DNA of 38,713 nt from Candidatus Lambdaproteobacteria bacterium (GTDB lineage: Bacteria; SAR324; JACQKK01): the NCBI GenBank assembly GCA_016199125.1, contig JACQHH010000096.1, forward strand, positions 1 to 38,713, given 5' to 3'. Position numbers and translations under genes: made by a program. Below, in pieces: positions 25,843 to 35,065 of the stretch. A model generated the notes under the pieces. That model was not told where the DNA came from and ran no database searches. It worked only from the letters and a program-made list of their open reading frames with translations. Numbering within the stretch: position 1 is the stretch's first letter; each line of letters starts with the position of its first letter.

Positions 25843-26766
25843 ATGGAATTCGACCTGACCCTGCCCATCCTTTCCATTCGCTCGCACTCGGAGCTGGAAG
25901 AGTTGATGGCGTCCATTTTCCAATGGGAAGGTTCCGCGCGCCGGGTCGGCGTGAAGCCCAAGGCGTTGCGCTCGTTCACCCATCGCGTCGCGCAGCAATA
26001 CCACGCCAATCCTTATCACAATCTCAACCACGCCGTGGACACCTGCAACACCATGGGCTGGCTCATCACGCGCCCGGTGTTCCACAAGAACCTTTCGGAT
26101 TGGGAGCGCTTCCTGCTGCTGGTGTCGGCCCTGGTGCACGACGTGGATCATCCGGGCCACGACAACCAGTGGGAGATCAAGACCCGCTCCCCGCTGGCGC
26201 GCAAGTTCAACAATGTCTCCGTGCTGGAGAACAACTCGGTCGAGGTGACCAACGCCTTCCTGGACGATCCGCAGCTCAACATTTTCGCCGCGCTGGGCGG
26301 CAAGGCGGAAAAGGATGCGCGGCACAAGATCGCCATGCTGGTGCTGGCCACGGATTTTTCGCGGCACCAGGACTTCCTGGACCGCCTGGATGCGGCCATC
26401 CTGGCCAGCCGCACGCGCTTCAACGACCGCCGGTTCCTGGAGCTGATCACCGGCAGCCTGATCAAGGCGGCCGACATTGCCAACACCACCAAGCCCTTTC
26501 ACCTGGCCCGCTTCTGGGGGGCGCGCGTCATGCAGGAGTTCTGGCGTCAGGGCGAGCGGGAAAAGGCGCAGCACCTGGAGGTGGGGCCGCTCAACGATCC
26601 CGATTCCATGGACGTCAACGCCGCCCAGGCCGGGTTCATCAAGTTCGCCTGCATGGGGCTCTTCGAGCTGCTGTGCAAGATCGACGGGGACATCGCCGAA
26701 ATGCTCGGCAACCTGCACCGCAACGTCCACGAATACGAGCAGCGCGTCGCGCCGAACCACAAGTAA
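25843..26766 (+). CDS. Class I 3',5'-cyclic nucleotide phosphodiesterase (HD superfamily)
   Basis: 'NPYHNLNHAVDTCNTMGWLI', 'LVHDVDHPGHDN' (PDEase signature), 'VLATDFSRHQDFL', 'ADIANTTKPFHLARFWGARVMQEFWRQGEREK'. Confidence 0.92.
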   Translation: MEFDLTLPILSIRSHSELEELMASIFQWEGSARRVGVKPKALRSFTHRVAQQYHANPYHNLNHAVDTCNTMGWLITRPVFHKNLSDWERFLLLVSALVHDVDHPGHDNQWEIKTRSPLARKFNNVSVLENNSVEVTNAFLDDPQLNIFAALGGKAEKDARHKIAMLVLATDFSRHQDFLDRLDAAILASRTRFNDRRFLELITGSLIKAADIANTTKPFHLARFWGARVMQEFWRQGEREKAQHLEVGPLNDPDSMDVNAAQAGFIKFACMGLFELLCKIDGDIAEMLGNLHRNVHEYEQRVAPNHK

Positions 26767-26811
26767 CCTTCCCGCCAACCGCACCCCATGCCGCCGCGCC
26801 GGGCCGAACGG

Positions 26812-28458
26812 CTAGGCGGCGTCCAGCACGTCCTTGAGCACGGCGGGCATGATCACGCGCAGGGCCAGGATTTCCTCCGTGCCCTCGAAAATGCTCAGCA
26901 CGCGCGCATCCAGGAACAGCCGTGAGACGGGAAACTCCTCCGCATAGCCCATGCCGCCGTGGAGCTGCTGGGCCTCGCGCGTGATCCACTCCGCCTGGCG
27001 GCAGGCCAGGAACTTGACCATGGACGCCTCCAGCTTGCCCCGTCCGTCGTCCAGCAGGCGCGCGGCGGCATAGGCCATCTGGCGGCAGCCCTGCACAGTC
27101 ACCGCCATGCGCGCCAGCTTCTCGCGGGTGAGGGGATAGTCGCCCAGGGCCTTGCCGAAGACCTTGCGGCTGGCGGCATAGTCGCGGGCCAGCTCGAAGG
27201 CGGCCTGCATCACGCCCAGCGCCCGCCCGGCGGTCTGCATGCGCCCCCCGGAGAAGCCCTCCATCTGCAGGTAGAATCCCTTGCCGCGGCCCTGGGCCTC
27301 GCCGATCAGGTTTTCGGCCGGCACAAAGTAGTCGTCGAAGTTGAGCTCGAAGGAGTGCATGCCCCGGTAGCCCAGGGTGGCGATGGCCCGCCCGCGCAGC
27401 ACGCCGCCCCGGGGGTTGACGTGCTCGAAGGCGTGGCCGTCGTAGGCCGGCTTTTCCACCACGAACAGGCTCAGGCCCCGGTGCCCCAGGGCCGGGTCGC
27501 TCTCGGTGCGCGCCAGCAGGGCCAGCAATTCGGCGCGGCCGGAAAAGGTGGACCAGGTCTTGGTGCCGTTGATCAGCCAGCCGCCCTCGACGGGGCCGGC
27601 GGTCACGCCCATGCTGGCCACGTCCGAACCGAAGTCCGGCTCGGTCACGGCCACGCCCACCATGTTCTCGCCCGAGGCCAGCTTGGGCAGCCAGCGCCGC
27701 TTCTGCGCCTCCGTGCCGCCCACCAGCAGGGCCTTGGAGAGAATCTCCGGGCGCGTGATGAGGCTGCCGAAGATCAGCGCCCCGCGCGACAGCTCCTCGG
27801 TGACCACCACCATGCCCAGGTTGTCCGGGCGTTCCTGGAAGCCGCCGTATTCCTGGGGGATGGACAGGCCGAAGCAGCCCAGCTCCGCCACACGCCGGAT
27901 GAGCTCGTCCGGAATGAGCAGGTCCTCGCGGTGGAACTTCTCGGCCATGGGCTTGACTTCGCGCTCGGCGAAGGTGCGGAACGAGCGCTTGAGCATGCGG
28001 TGATCCTCGCCCAGGCGGTCGCTGCCGTCGCTCTGGCGCTCGCGCATCATGGCCAGCAGGGCCGAATTGAACGCGTCGCCGGCCGTCTCGCGGATCAGCC
28101 CGTCCACGGCGTTGTCGCCGGCGAAGGCGCGCATCTCCGCCGCGGCGCGGTCCAGGCGCAGCCCCAGGTGCGGCAGTTGCTCGCGCAGCAGGTTCAGGGT
28201 CAGCCCGCCAAAGCCCGCGGCCAGCAGCGCCTCCAGCTCGCCCTGCTGCCCGTAGCTCATCATCTCGCGGGCGGCGCGGCATTGGGCGTGCACCTGGGCC
28301 ATGCGGAAGGCTTCGGGCTGCACGGCGTCCAGGCGCTGCATGTCCACGCGGCCTTGCGAGACCACCTGCCCCGCCAGGCCCCGCAGCACGGCCTGCATGG
28401 CGGCTTCGCCCCGCGTCAGCGCGGACTCCGCTTGGTGGAATAGTTCACTGATGTTCAT
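26812..28458 (-). CDS. Acyl-CoA dehydrogenase
   Basis: 'GVAVTEPDFGSDVASMGVTA', 'INGTKTWSTFSGRAELLALLART', 'QLHGGMGYAEEFPVSRLFLDARVLSIFEGTEEILALRVI'. Confidence 0.93.
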   Translation of the reverse strand: MNISELFHQAESALTRGEAAMQAVLRGLAGQVVSQGRVDMQRLDAVQPEAFRMAQVHAQCRAAREMMSYGQQGELEALLAAGFGGLTLNLLREQLPHLGLRLDRAAAEMRAFAGDNAVDGLIRETAGDAFNSALLAMMRERQSDGSDRLGEDHRMLKRSFRTFAEREVKPMAEKFHREDLLIPDELIRRVAELGCFGLSIPQEYGGFQERPDNLGMVVVTEELSRGALIFGSLITRPEILSKALLVGGTEAQKRRWLPKLASGENMVGVAVTEPDFGSDVASMGVTAGPVEGGWLINGTKTWSTFSGRAELLALLARTESDPALGHRGLSLFVVEKPAYDGHAFEHVNPRGGVLRGRAIATLGYRGMHSFELNFDDYFVPAENLIGEAQGRGKGFYLQMEGFSGGRMQTAGRALGVMQAAFELARDYAASRKVFGKALGDYPLTREKLARMAVTVQGCRQMAYAAARLLDDGRGKLEASMVKFLACRQAEWITREAQQLHGGMGYAEEFPVSRLFLDARVLSIFEGTEEILALRVIMPAVLKDVLDAA

Positions 28459-28751
28459 GGGTCGGTCTATGTAGAGTGTGGGAGTGGGCGGGCGCGGCCG
28501 GGCGGGTCGGGTGGCCCGGGGCGCGCGTGGAGCCGGCCTGCGGGCCGGTCCGCCGCTGGGCCGGGGAGCGGCCGGTGTGGCCGTTGCACGGCGGGTTCGC
28601 CGGCCGCGGAGCGGTGGCGAGGTCGCGGGCGGCGGTGCCGCGCGCGTAAGCGCCGCAACATTCTGCGGGAATTCACGCGCCCCCGCAAGCCGCCCGGGCC
28701 CCAGGCGCCGGGCGGGGAGAGCGGGCCGGACGACGAAGGCTGTGGGGGAAC

Positions 28752-29999
28752 ATGCAACGGGACGCGGACATTCTCATTGCCGGGGCCGGGGTGGCCGGTC
28801 TGGCGCTGGCCCTGCAACTGGGCCGCCTGGGCCACAGCGTGCTGCTGCTGGACAAGGTGCCCGCGCCGCGCGACAAGGTCTGCGGCGAAGGATTGATGCC
28901 CCTCGGCCTGAACGCGCTGCGCCGGCTGGACATCGATCCGGACGAGCTGCCCGGCGCCTATTTCCGCGGATTGTGCTACGACACCCGCCGGCAGCACGCC
29001 CTGCTGGACTTCGACGGCGGGGCGTTGGGCCGCGGACTGCGGCGCACGGTGCTCATCGACGCCCTGCAACAGGCCGCCCTGGCCACCGGCGCCGTGCGCA
29101 TCGCCCAGGAGCGGGTGCTGGGGCCCGTGGAACGCGGAGGGCGCATCGTGGGCCTGCGCACCGCGGGCGGCGTGCGCCTGGGGCGCGCCGTGGTGGCGGC
29201 CGACGGCGTCAACGGGCACTTGGCGCGCCAGGCCGGGGCCGCGCTGCATCCCACCGGCTACCGCATGGGCGTGCGCCTGCACCTGCGCGGTCCGCGGGCG
29301 GCAGGCATGGAGCGCGTGTGCGTGGGACTCTTCCCCCCCTGCGACATCTACCTCACGCCCGTGGGCGGCGACACGCTGCTGGCCACCACCATGACCACGC
29401 GCGCGGGCTATCGCGAGATCTTTCCGCGCTACGAGGCGTTCCTGCGCGCCTCGCCCTATGGGCACTGGTGCGCAGGCGCCGTGGCGGCCTCGCCCGTGCT
29501 GGGCTGGTATCATCCCCTGTTCGAGCCGCGCCGCTTTCACGTACGCGGCATGCTGCTGCTGGGCGATGCGGGCGGGGGCATCGACCCCTGCCTGGGCCTG
29601 GGCATCTCCCTGGCCCTGCGCAGCGCGGAGCTGGCCGTGCCGGTGCTGCGCGAGCTGCTGCGCGAGCCGGCCCGCGCCGACCGGCACGCCGAGCGCTTCG
29701 ACCGCGGCCGCCAGGCCCTGCTGACCCACTACCGCCTCTTCGACCGCGTCTTTCGCCGCCTCGCGGCGTCGCCGCTGGGCAGCGCGCTGCTGGTGTGGCA
29801 CATGAGGCATTGGCCCCTTGTCGCGAATAGGCTATTAAATGTAATCGCGCAGCAGCGCCGCTGGCGATCCCTGGCGCTGGGCGATTTTCTTCAGCCATTG
29901 GGCTGGGGCGTGCCGACGAGCGGATGGCGCAAGCCGTTGCACCGAGGCGTGTTCAGGGTCCCCGCGAGGGTGCTCAGGTTATGGAGTCGTCATGATTGA
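28752..29999 (+). CDS. FAD-dependent oxidoreductase (geranylgeranyl-reductase/monooxygenase-like)
   Basis: N-terminal 'ADILIAGAGVAGLALALQLGRLGHSVLLLDK', 'CGEGLMPLGLNALRRL', 'LLLGDAGGGIDPCLGLGISLALRSAELA'. Confidence 0.9.
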   Translation: MQRDADILIAGAGVAGLALALQLGRLGHSVLLLDKVPAPRDKVCGEGLMPLGLNALRRLDIDPDELPGAYFRGLCYDTRRQHALLDFDGGALGRGLRRTVLIDALQQAALATGAVRIAQERVLGPVERGGRIVGLRTAGGVRLGRAVVAADGVNGHLARQAGAALHPTGYRMGVRLHLRGPRAAGMERVCVGLFPPCDIYLTPVGGDTLLATTMTTRAGYREIFPRYEAFLRASPYGHWCAGAVAASPVLGWYHPLFEPRRFHVRGMLLLGDAGGGIDPCLGLGISLALRSAELAVPVLRELLREPARADRHAERFDRGRQALLTHYRLFDRVFRRLAASPLGSALLVWHMRHWPLVANRLLNVIAQQRRWRSLALGDFLQPLGWGVPTSGWRKPLHRGVFRVPARVLRLWSRHD

Positions 30000-30774
30000 T
30001 TTTACGGGCAAGCGGGGCGTGATCCTGGGCGTGGCGAATCAGCGCAGCATCGCGGCCGCGGTCGCCCTGCAACTGCACGCCCTGGGGGCCGAGCTGGCCC
30101 TGACGTACGGGCCCGATCCCAAGGGGCGCTTCGAGCAGAACGTGCGCGAGATGGGCGCCACGGTCAACGCCACGCAGATCCTGCCCATGGATGTGACCAG
30201 CGACGAGCAGGTCGCCGCGGCGTTCCAGGCCCTGGACAAGGCCTGGGGCGGCCTGGACTTCGTGGTGCACTCCGTGGCCTTCGCCGACCGCGCCGACCTG
30301 GAGCGGCCCTTCACCCAGACGGCGCGCGAAGGCTGGCACATGGCGCTGGACATCAGCGCCTACTCCATGGTGCCCGTGGCCCGCGGGGCCGTGCCGCTGA
30401 TGCTCAAGCACGGCGGCGGCAGCATGGTCACCATGACCTTCATCGGCGCCGTGCTGGCCGTGCCCAACTACAATGTCATGGGCCCGGCCAAGGCCGCCCT
30501 GGAAGCCAGCGTGCGCTACCTGGCCCGCGAGCTGGGCCCGCAGAACATCCGCTGCAACGCGCTCTCGGCCGGGGCCATCCGCACGCTCTCCTCCTCCGGC
30601 ATCAAGAAATTCGGCGAGATGCTCAAGGTGGCCGGGGAGCACGCGGCCCTGGAGCGCAACGTGACCCAGGACGAGGTGGCGCGGGCCACCGCCTTCCTGC
30701 TCAGCGACGCGGCCTCGGGCATCACGGGCCAGACCCTCTACGTCGACGGCGGCTTCAACATCATGGCCAACTGA
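29992..30774 (+). CDS. fabI: Enoyl-[acyl-carrier-protein] reductase
   Basis: 'GKRGVILGVANQRSIAAAVALQLHALGAELALTY', 'YNVMGPAKAALEASVRYLARELG', 'GITGQTLYVDGGFNIM'. Confidence 0.93.
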   Translation: MIDFTGKRGVILGVANQRSIAAAVALQLHALGAELALTYGPDPKGRFEQNVREMGATVNATQILPMDVTSDEQVAAAFQALDKAWGGLDFVVHSVAFADRADLERPFTQTAREGWHMALDISAYSMVPVARGAVPLMLKHGGGSMVTMTFIGAVLAVPNYNVMGPAKAALEASVRYLARELGPQNIRCNALSAGAIRTLSSSGIKKFGEMLKVAGEHAALERNVTQDEVARATAFLLSDAASGITGQTLYVDGGFNIMAN

Positions 30775-30775
30775 C

Positions 30776-31180
30776 ATGGACGTGACCGATCCTTCCTACG
30801 CGGAAGGCCGCATCCTGCAATTCGAGTCGGAGGAACACATCCGCAGCGACCTGCTGCAGACGTTTCCCTACCAGGGGCCGCGGCAGCGCATCGTCTACGA
30901 GACGCGGGAGTTTTCGGCGGTCTGCCCCTACTCCGGCCTGCCGGACTATGGCACCCTCTCCATCGAATACATTCCGGCCCGCACCATCGTGGAACTGAAG
31001 TCGCTCAAGTACTACATCGTCTCCTTCCGCAACGTGGGCATCTTTCAGGAACCCGCCACCGCACGGCTCTACAACGACCTGCACGCTTTATTGCAACCCG
31101 AATTTCTTTGTGTGAAAACCGTGTATAACGTGCGGGGCGGCATCGACGCGACCAGCGAAATCCGCTCGGACCGGCAGTAG
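30776..31180 (+). CDS. queF: 7-cyano-7-deazaguanine (preQ0) reductase family
   Basis: 'YETREFSAVCPYSGLPDYGTLSIEYIPARTIVELKSLKYYIVSFRNVGIFQEP...YNVRGGI' QueF motifs. Confidence 0.9.
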   Translation: MDVTDPSYAEGRILQFESEEHIRSDLLQTFPYQGPRQRIVYETREFSAVCPYSGLPDYGTLSIEYIPARTIVELKSLKYYIVSFRNVGIFQEPATARLYNDLHALLQPEFLCVKTVYNVRGGIDATSEIRSDRQ

Positions 31181-31294
31181 GCCGTCCGGGGCGGGACGCC
31201 GGGCCGGCGCTCGTGCCGCACGGTTCCGCGCGCGGCGCTGCGTCGCGTGGGGCGGCGGCACCTGCCGCGGCGCGCCTTCAACAGGATTCGGGCC

Positions 31295-32053
31295 ATGGCG
31301 ATTCGCGTAGTGGTGAATGGCGCCAAGGGCAACATGGGCCGCCAGGTGGTGGCGGCCGTGCAGGCCGATGCCGCGCTGAAGCTGGTGGGCCAGACCGACC
31401 TGGGCGACGACCTGGCCGCGACCCTCCGCTCCGCCCAGGCCCAGGTGGCGATCGACTTCACCGCGCCCGCCGCGGCCTTCGCCAATGCCTCGATCATCGT
31501 GGCCGCCGGGGTGCATCCGGTGGTCGGCACCACGGGCTTCACGCCCGAGGAGGTGGCCAGGCTGCAGGCGCAGTGCCGCGAGCGGAAGCTGGGCGGCGTG
31601 ATCGCCCCCAACTTTGCCCTGGGCGCCCTGCTCATGATGCGCTTCGCCGCCGAGGCGGCCAAGCTGCTGCCCCACGTGGAGATCATCGAGCTGCACCACG
31701 ACGGCAAAGCCGAGGCGCCCTCGGGCACGGCCATCGCCACCGCCGAGCGCATCGCCGCGGCCCGGCCCCAACGCCCGGCGCCGAAGGTGGAATCCAAGGA
31801 GCTGCAGCCCGGCGCCCGCGGGGCCCGGGGCTATGCCGTGCCCATCCACTCGGTGCGGCTGCCGGGCCACGTGGCGCACCAGGAAGTGATCCTGGGCGGG
31901 CTGGGCGAAACGCTGCGCATCCGCCACGACACCGTCAGCCGCGAGAGCTTCATGCCCGGCGTGCTGCTGGCCGTGAAAAAAGTGGTCTCCGCCACCGAAC
32001 TTTTCTACGGACTTGAGCCGCTGCTCTTCGACGGTTCCGACACGCCGGCCTGA
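31295..32053 (+). CDS. dapB: 4-hydroxy-tetrahydrodipicolinate reductase
   Basis: 'IRVVVNGAKGNMGRQVVAAV', 'VVGTTGFTPEEVARL', 'APNFALGALLMMRFA', 'IELHHDGKAEAPSGTA'. Confidence 0.94.
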   Translation: MAIRVVVNGAKGNMGRQVVAAVQADAALKLVGQTDLGDDLAATLRSAQAQVAIDFTAPAAAFANASIIVAAGVHPVVGTTGFTPEEVARLQAQCRERKLGGVIAPNFALGALLMMRFAAEAAKLLPHVEIIELHHDGKAEAPSGTAIATAERIAAARPQRPAPKVESKELQPGARGARGYAVPIHSVRLPGHVAHQEVILGGLGETLRIRHDTVSRESFMPGVLLAVKKVVSATELFYGLEPLLFDGSDTPA

Positions 32054-32059
32054 CCCCTC

Positions 32060-33097
32060 ATGAAACCGACCCAGGGCCGGCGCCGCACGGCGCCCCGCGC
32101 CCGTCCCCTCCAGACCGCCGCCGCCTCCTCCGCCACGCGGGACTACACGCCCGAGGTGCTGCATTTCCTGGCCGAGCACCACGGCAAGATCCGCGTCGAC
32201 GGCAAGGGCGACTATTTCTACGAGCAGGTCTCGGCCGTCTCGCTGCACTTCCTGCTCAAGTCCAACCTGCCGTCCCGGGAGGTGCTGTGGCAGTGGTACA
32301 CGCACTTCGACCGGGAGCACGCCACCTCGATCTACCAGACCATCGGACCGCAGCACGACGAGGTGCTGCTGCGCATTCTGGAACGCTGCGATTTCCGCTG
32401 GGACCCCCAGCGCGTGCGCGAATCGGGGCTGGTCTTCCTGCCGCAGCACCGGCAGGAGGTGTACCTGGCCCTGGAAGATTTCCTCATGCAGCGCATCGAG
32501 GCCTACGAGACCATGGACGAGGCCGAGCTGGCCCAGGTGCTGCGGCCCGACGACACGTGGTCCGAGGAGCACCTGCGGCGTCTGATCCGCCGCATTCAGA
32601 CCCGCCCCTTCACCGCCGCCCAGCGCCAGACGGTCTACGACCAGTTCGAATCCGACTACCTGCGCGCCACGGCCCGCGTGATGTTGCAGGAGCTCTCCAA
32701 GGACAGCTTCTGGAAGCAGCCGCCGCCGGAGATGGAGGAGATCGAATCGCGGCTGATCGCGTTCGCGCGCAACATGGCCGGCGCCGCGCGGCGGCTGGGC
32801 GTGTACACTTCCCGCAGCGAATTCGAGCAGGCCACCCAGGCCCCCGGCAAGGACGCCCGCCGGCCGCACCGCGCCGCCGGCAACGGCCAGGGCCGTCCCC
32901 CGCCCTATGGCCGCAACGCCGCGCAGCACCAGAGCCACTACGAAGTGCTGGGCCTGGCCCCCGGCGCCTCGCTGCTGGACGTGAAGAACGCCTATCGCCG
33001 CAAGGTCAAGGAGACCCATCCCGATCAGGGCGGGACGGTGCAGGGGTTCCTCAGGCTGCAGGAAGCCTACGAGGTGCTGCTCACCGAGGTGTATTAG
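32060..33097 (+). CDS. Protein with C-terminal DnaJ (J) domain
   Basis: C-terminal 'HYEVLGLAPGASLLDVKNAYRRKVKETHPDQGGTVQGFLRLQEAYEVLL' with HPD motif; roughly 270-aa N-terminal region unrecognised. Confidence 0.85.
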   Translation: MKPTQGRRRTAPRARPLQTAAASSATRDYTPEVLHFLAEHHGKIRVDGKGDYFYEQVSAVSLHFLLKSNLPSREVLWQWYTHFDREHATSIYQTIGPQHDEVLLRILERCDFRWDPQRVRESGLVFLPQHRQEVYLALEDFLMQRIEAYETMDEAELAQVLRPDDTWSEEHLRRLIRRIQTRPFTAAQRQTVYDQFESDYLRATARVMLQELSKDSFWKQPPPEMEEIESRLIAFARNMAGAARRLGVYTSRSEFEQATQAPGKDARRPHRAAGNGQGRPPPYGRNAAQHQSHYEVLGLAPGASLLDVKNAYRRKVKETHPDQGGTVQGFLRLQEAYEVLLTEVY

Positions 33098-33155
33098 CGA
33101 GGCCACTTGCGGAGTAGGGAAGTCCACCCGGCGCGGTTCACCGTGGCGCCGCGGC

Positions 33156-33207
33156 GGCCGCCTTGCGACACCGACGCCGACCGGCCGCCACACGGGGCCG
33201 CCTTGCG
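33156..33207. repeat. 12-bp direct repeat ggccgccttgcg x2 upstream of purF
   Basis: ggccgccttgcg at 33156-33167 and 33196-33207. Confidence 0.6.
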
Positions 33208-33271
33208 GCGGTACCCTTGCAGGGTGCATTATGATAGTTGATAGGCTTGGCTCCAAGCCAAATCACACCAT

Positions 33272-34894
33272 ATGCTCACGATCGACGAACGCCGGATCAC
33301 TTCGGGAGCGGCGCCTGCCATGGATCGTCTAAGGGAAGAGTGCGGGATTGTCGCCGCCTATCAGATGGGCCAGCCCGAGCCCGGCTGCAACGTGGCGCCG
33401 GTGGTGGTGCGGGGGCTGCTGGCCCTGCAGAACCGGGGCCAGCTTTCCGCCGGCCTGACCAGCTACAATCCGCAGCGCGACCGCATCATCCAGACCCACA
33501 AGGAGCTGGGCACCGTGCACGAGGTGTTCCGGCTGAACAACCCCGCCAAGGGCTCGCGCATCATGGAGGAGTACGGCGGCGTCGCGGCCATCGGCCACAC
33601 GCGCTACGCCACCAGCGGCGCCGAGGACGATTCGCTGGCCCAGCCCTTCGAGCGCGTGCACGGCCGCATGTCCAAGTGGTTCGCCATCGGCTTCAACGGC
33701 AACCTGGCCAACTACGCTCATCTCAAGGCCCAGCTCGAGGCCAGCGGCTACCACATCACCTACCACACGGACACGGAGGTGATGATGCACTACATCAACC
33801 GCGAGATGCGCGGGGACGAGCCGCCGAATTTCGTGACCATGTTCCGCAACCTGAGCAAGGTCTTCGACGGGGCCTACAACATCACGTTCCTCAACGCCGT
33901 GGGCGACCTGGTGGTGGTGCGCGATCCGGTGGGCATCAAGCCCCTGTGCTACGGCGTGCGCGACGGGCTGCTGGTCGCCGCCTCGGAAAGCGTGGTGATG
34001 ACCAACCTGGGCATCGAGGACTACCGCACGCTCGAGCCCGGCGAGGTGCTCATCGCCAACCGCGACGGCTACCGCGTGGAGCGCTACGCCCCCGAAGGGC
34101 GCCGGGCCTACTGCTACTTCGAATGGGTCTACTTCTCCAACCTGGCCTCCAACCTGGAGGGGCGCTCGGTGTACAAGGTGCGCCACGCCATCGGGCGCGA
34201 GCTGGCGGAGATGGAGGCCCTGCAGGACAAGGAGGACTGCCTGGTGGTCTCGGTGCCGGAAACGGCCAACGCCGTGGCCAGCTCCTTCGGCTATCACCTG
34301 GGGCTGCCCGTGATGGAAGGGCTGCTGCGCAATCGCTACGTGGGCCGCACGTTCATCAACGGAGGCAACCGGGCCGAATCGGTGCGGCTCAAGTTCACGC
34401 CCCTGCGCGAGATCATCGAAGGCAAGCGCATCTTCCTGGTGGACGATACGCTGGTGCGCGGCAATACGCTGCGCCGGGTGGTGCGGGACATGAAGGAGTT
34501 CGGGCGGGCGCGCGAGATTCACGTGCGCATCGGCAATCCGCCCATCATGGGCCCCTGCTTCTACGGCATCGACATGCCCACGGTGACCGAGCTGTTCGCC
34601 CCGCACTACCTGGACGCCCCGCGCACGGGCGAGCTGCCCAAGGCGCTGCTGGAGCGCATGGCGCGCGACATCGGCGCCGACAGCCTGTCCTACCTGCCCG
34701 TGGCGCGCCTGCTCAAGGCGGTCGGGGTGCCGGAAAGCAGCCTGTGCATGGCCTGCCTCAACAGGGACTACCCCACGGCCACCGGCCGCGCGCGCTTCAA
34801 GGCCATGGCCCAGGCCGTCGGCCGCGAGGAGCCGCCCCCCAAGGCGCCCGCGGAACAGCCCGCCCCCGTCCACCGTCTGGCCGGCAACGGCTGA
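33272..34894 (+). CDS. purF: Amidophosphoribosyltransferase
   Basis: 'EECGIVAAYQMG' N-terminal nucleophile, 'GHTRYATSGAEDD', 'FNGNLANYAHL', 'RIFLVDDTLVRGNTLRRVV' PRPP motif. Confidence 0.93.
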   Translation: MLTIDERRITSGAAPAMDRLREECGIVAAYQMGQPEPGCNVAPVVVRGLLALQNRGQLSAGLTSYNPQRDRIIQTHKELGTVHEVFRLNNPAKGSRIMEEYGGVAAIGHTRYATSGAEDDSLAQPFERVHGRMSKWFAIGFNGNLANYAHLKAQLEASGYHITYHTDTEVMMHYINREMRGDEPPNFVTMFRNLSKVFDGAYNITFLNAVGDLVVVRDPVGIKPLCYGVRDGLLVAASESVVMTNLGIEDYRTLEPGEVLIANRDGYRVERYAPEGRRAYCYFEWVYFSNLASNLEGRSVYKVRHAIGRELAEMEALQDKEDCLVVSVPETANAVASSFGYHLGLPVMEGLLRNRYVGRTFINGGNRAESVRLKFTPLREIIEGKRIFLVDDTLVRGNTLRRVVRDMKEFGRAREIHVRIGNPPIMGPCFYGIDMPTVTELFAPHYLDAPRTGELPKALLERMARDIGADSLSYLPVARLLKAVGVPESSLCMACLNRDYPTATGRARFKAMAQAVGREEPPPKAPAEQPAPVHRLAGNG

Positions 34895-35065
34895 TCCGTC
34901 CGCGTCGCTCCACGCGGCGCCCCCACGGCCGCGTTCCCTGCACACTCCCTGCAGACCCCCGGCAAACGTCGTGTTGGAAGCTCAGGCGGGAATCCGCCGC
35001 GGTGAGGTGTCGAGGCCCCACCGCGCGCGGCGGTGCAATGCGCGCCCTGTCGGCGGCGCGGGGCG

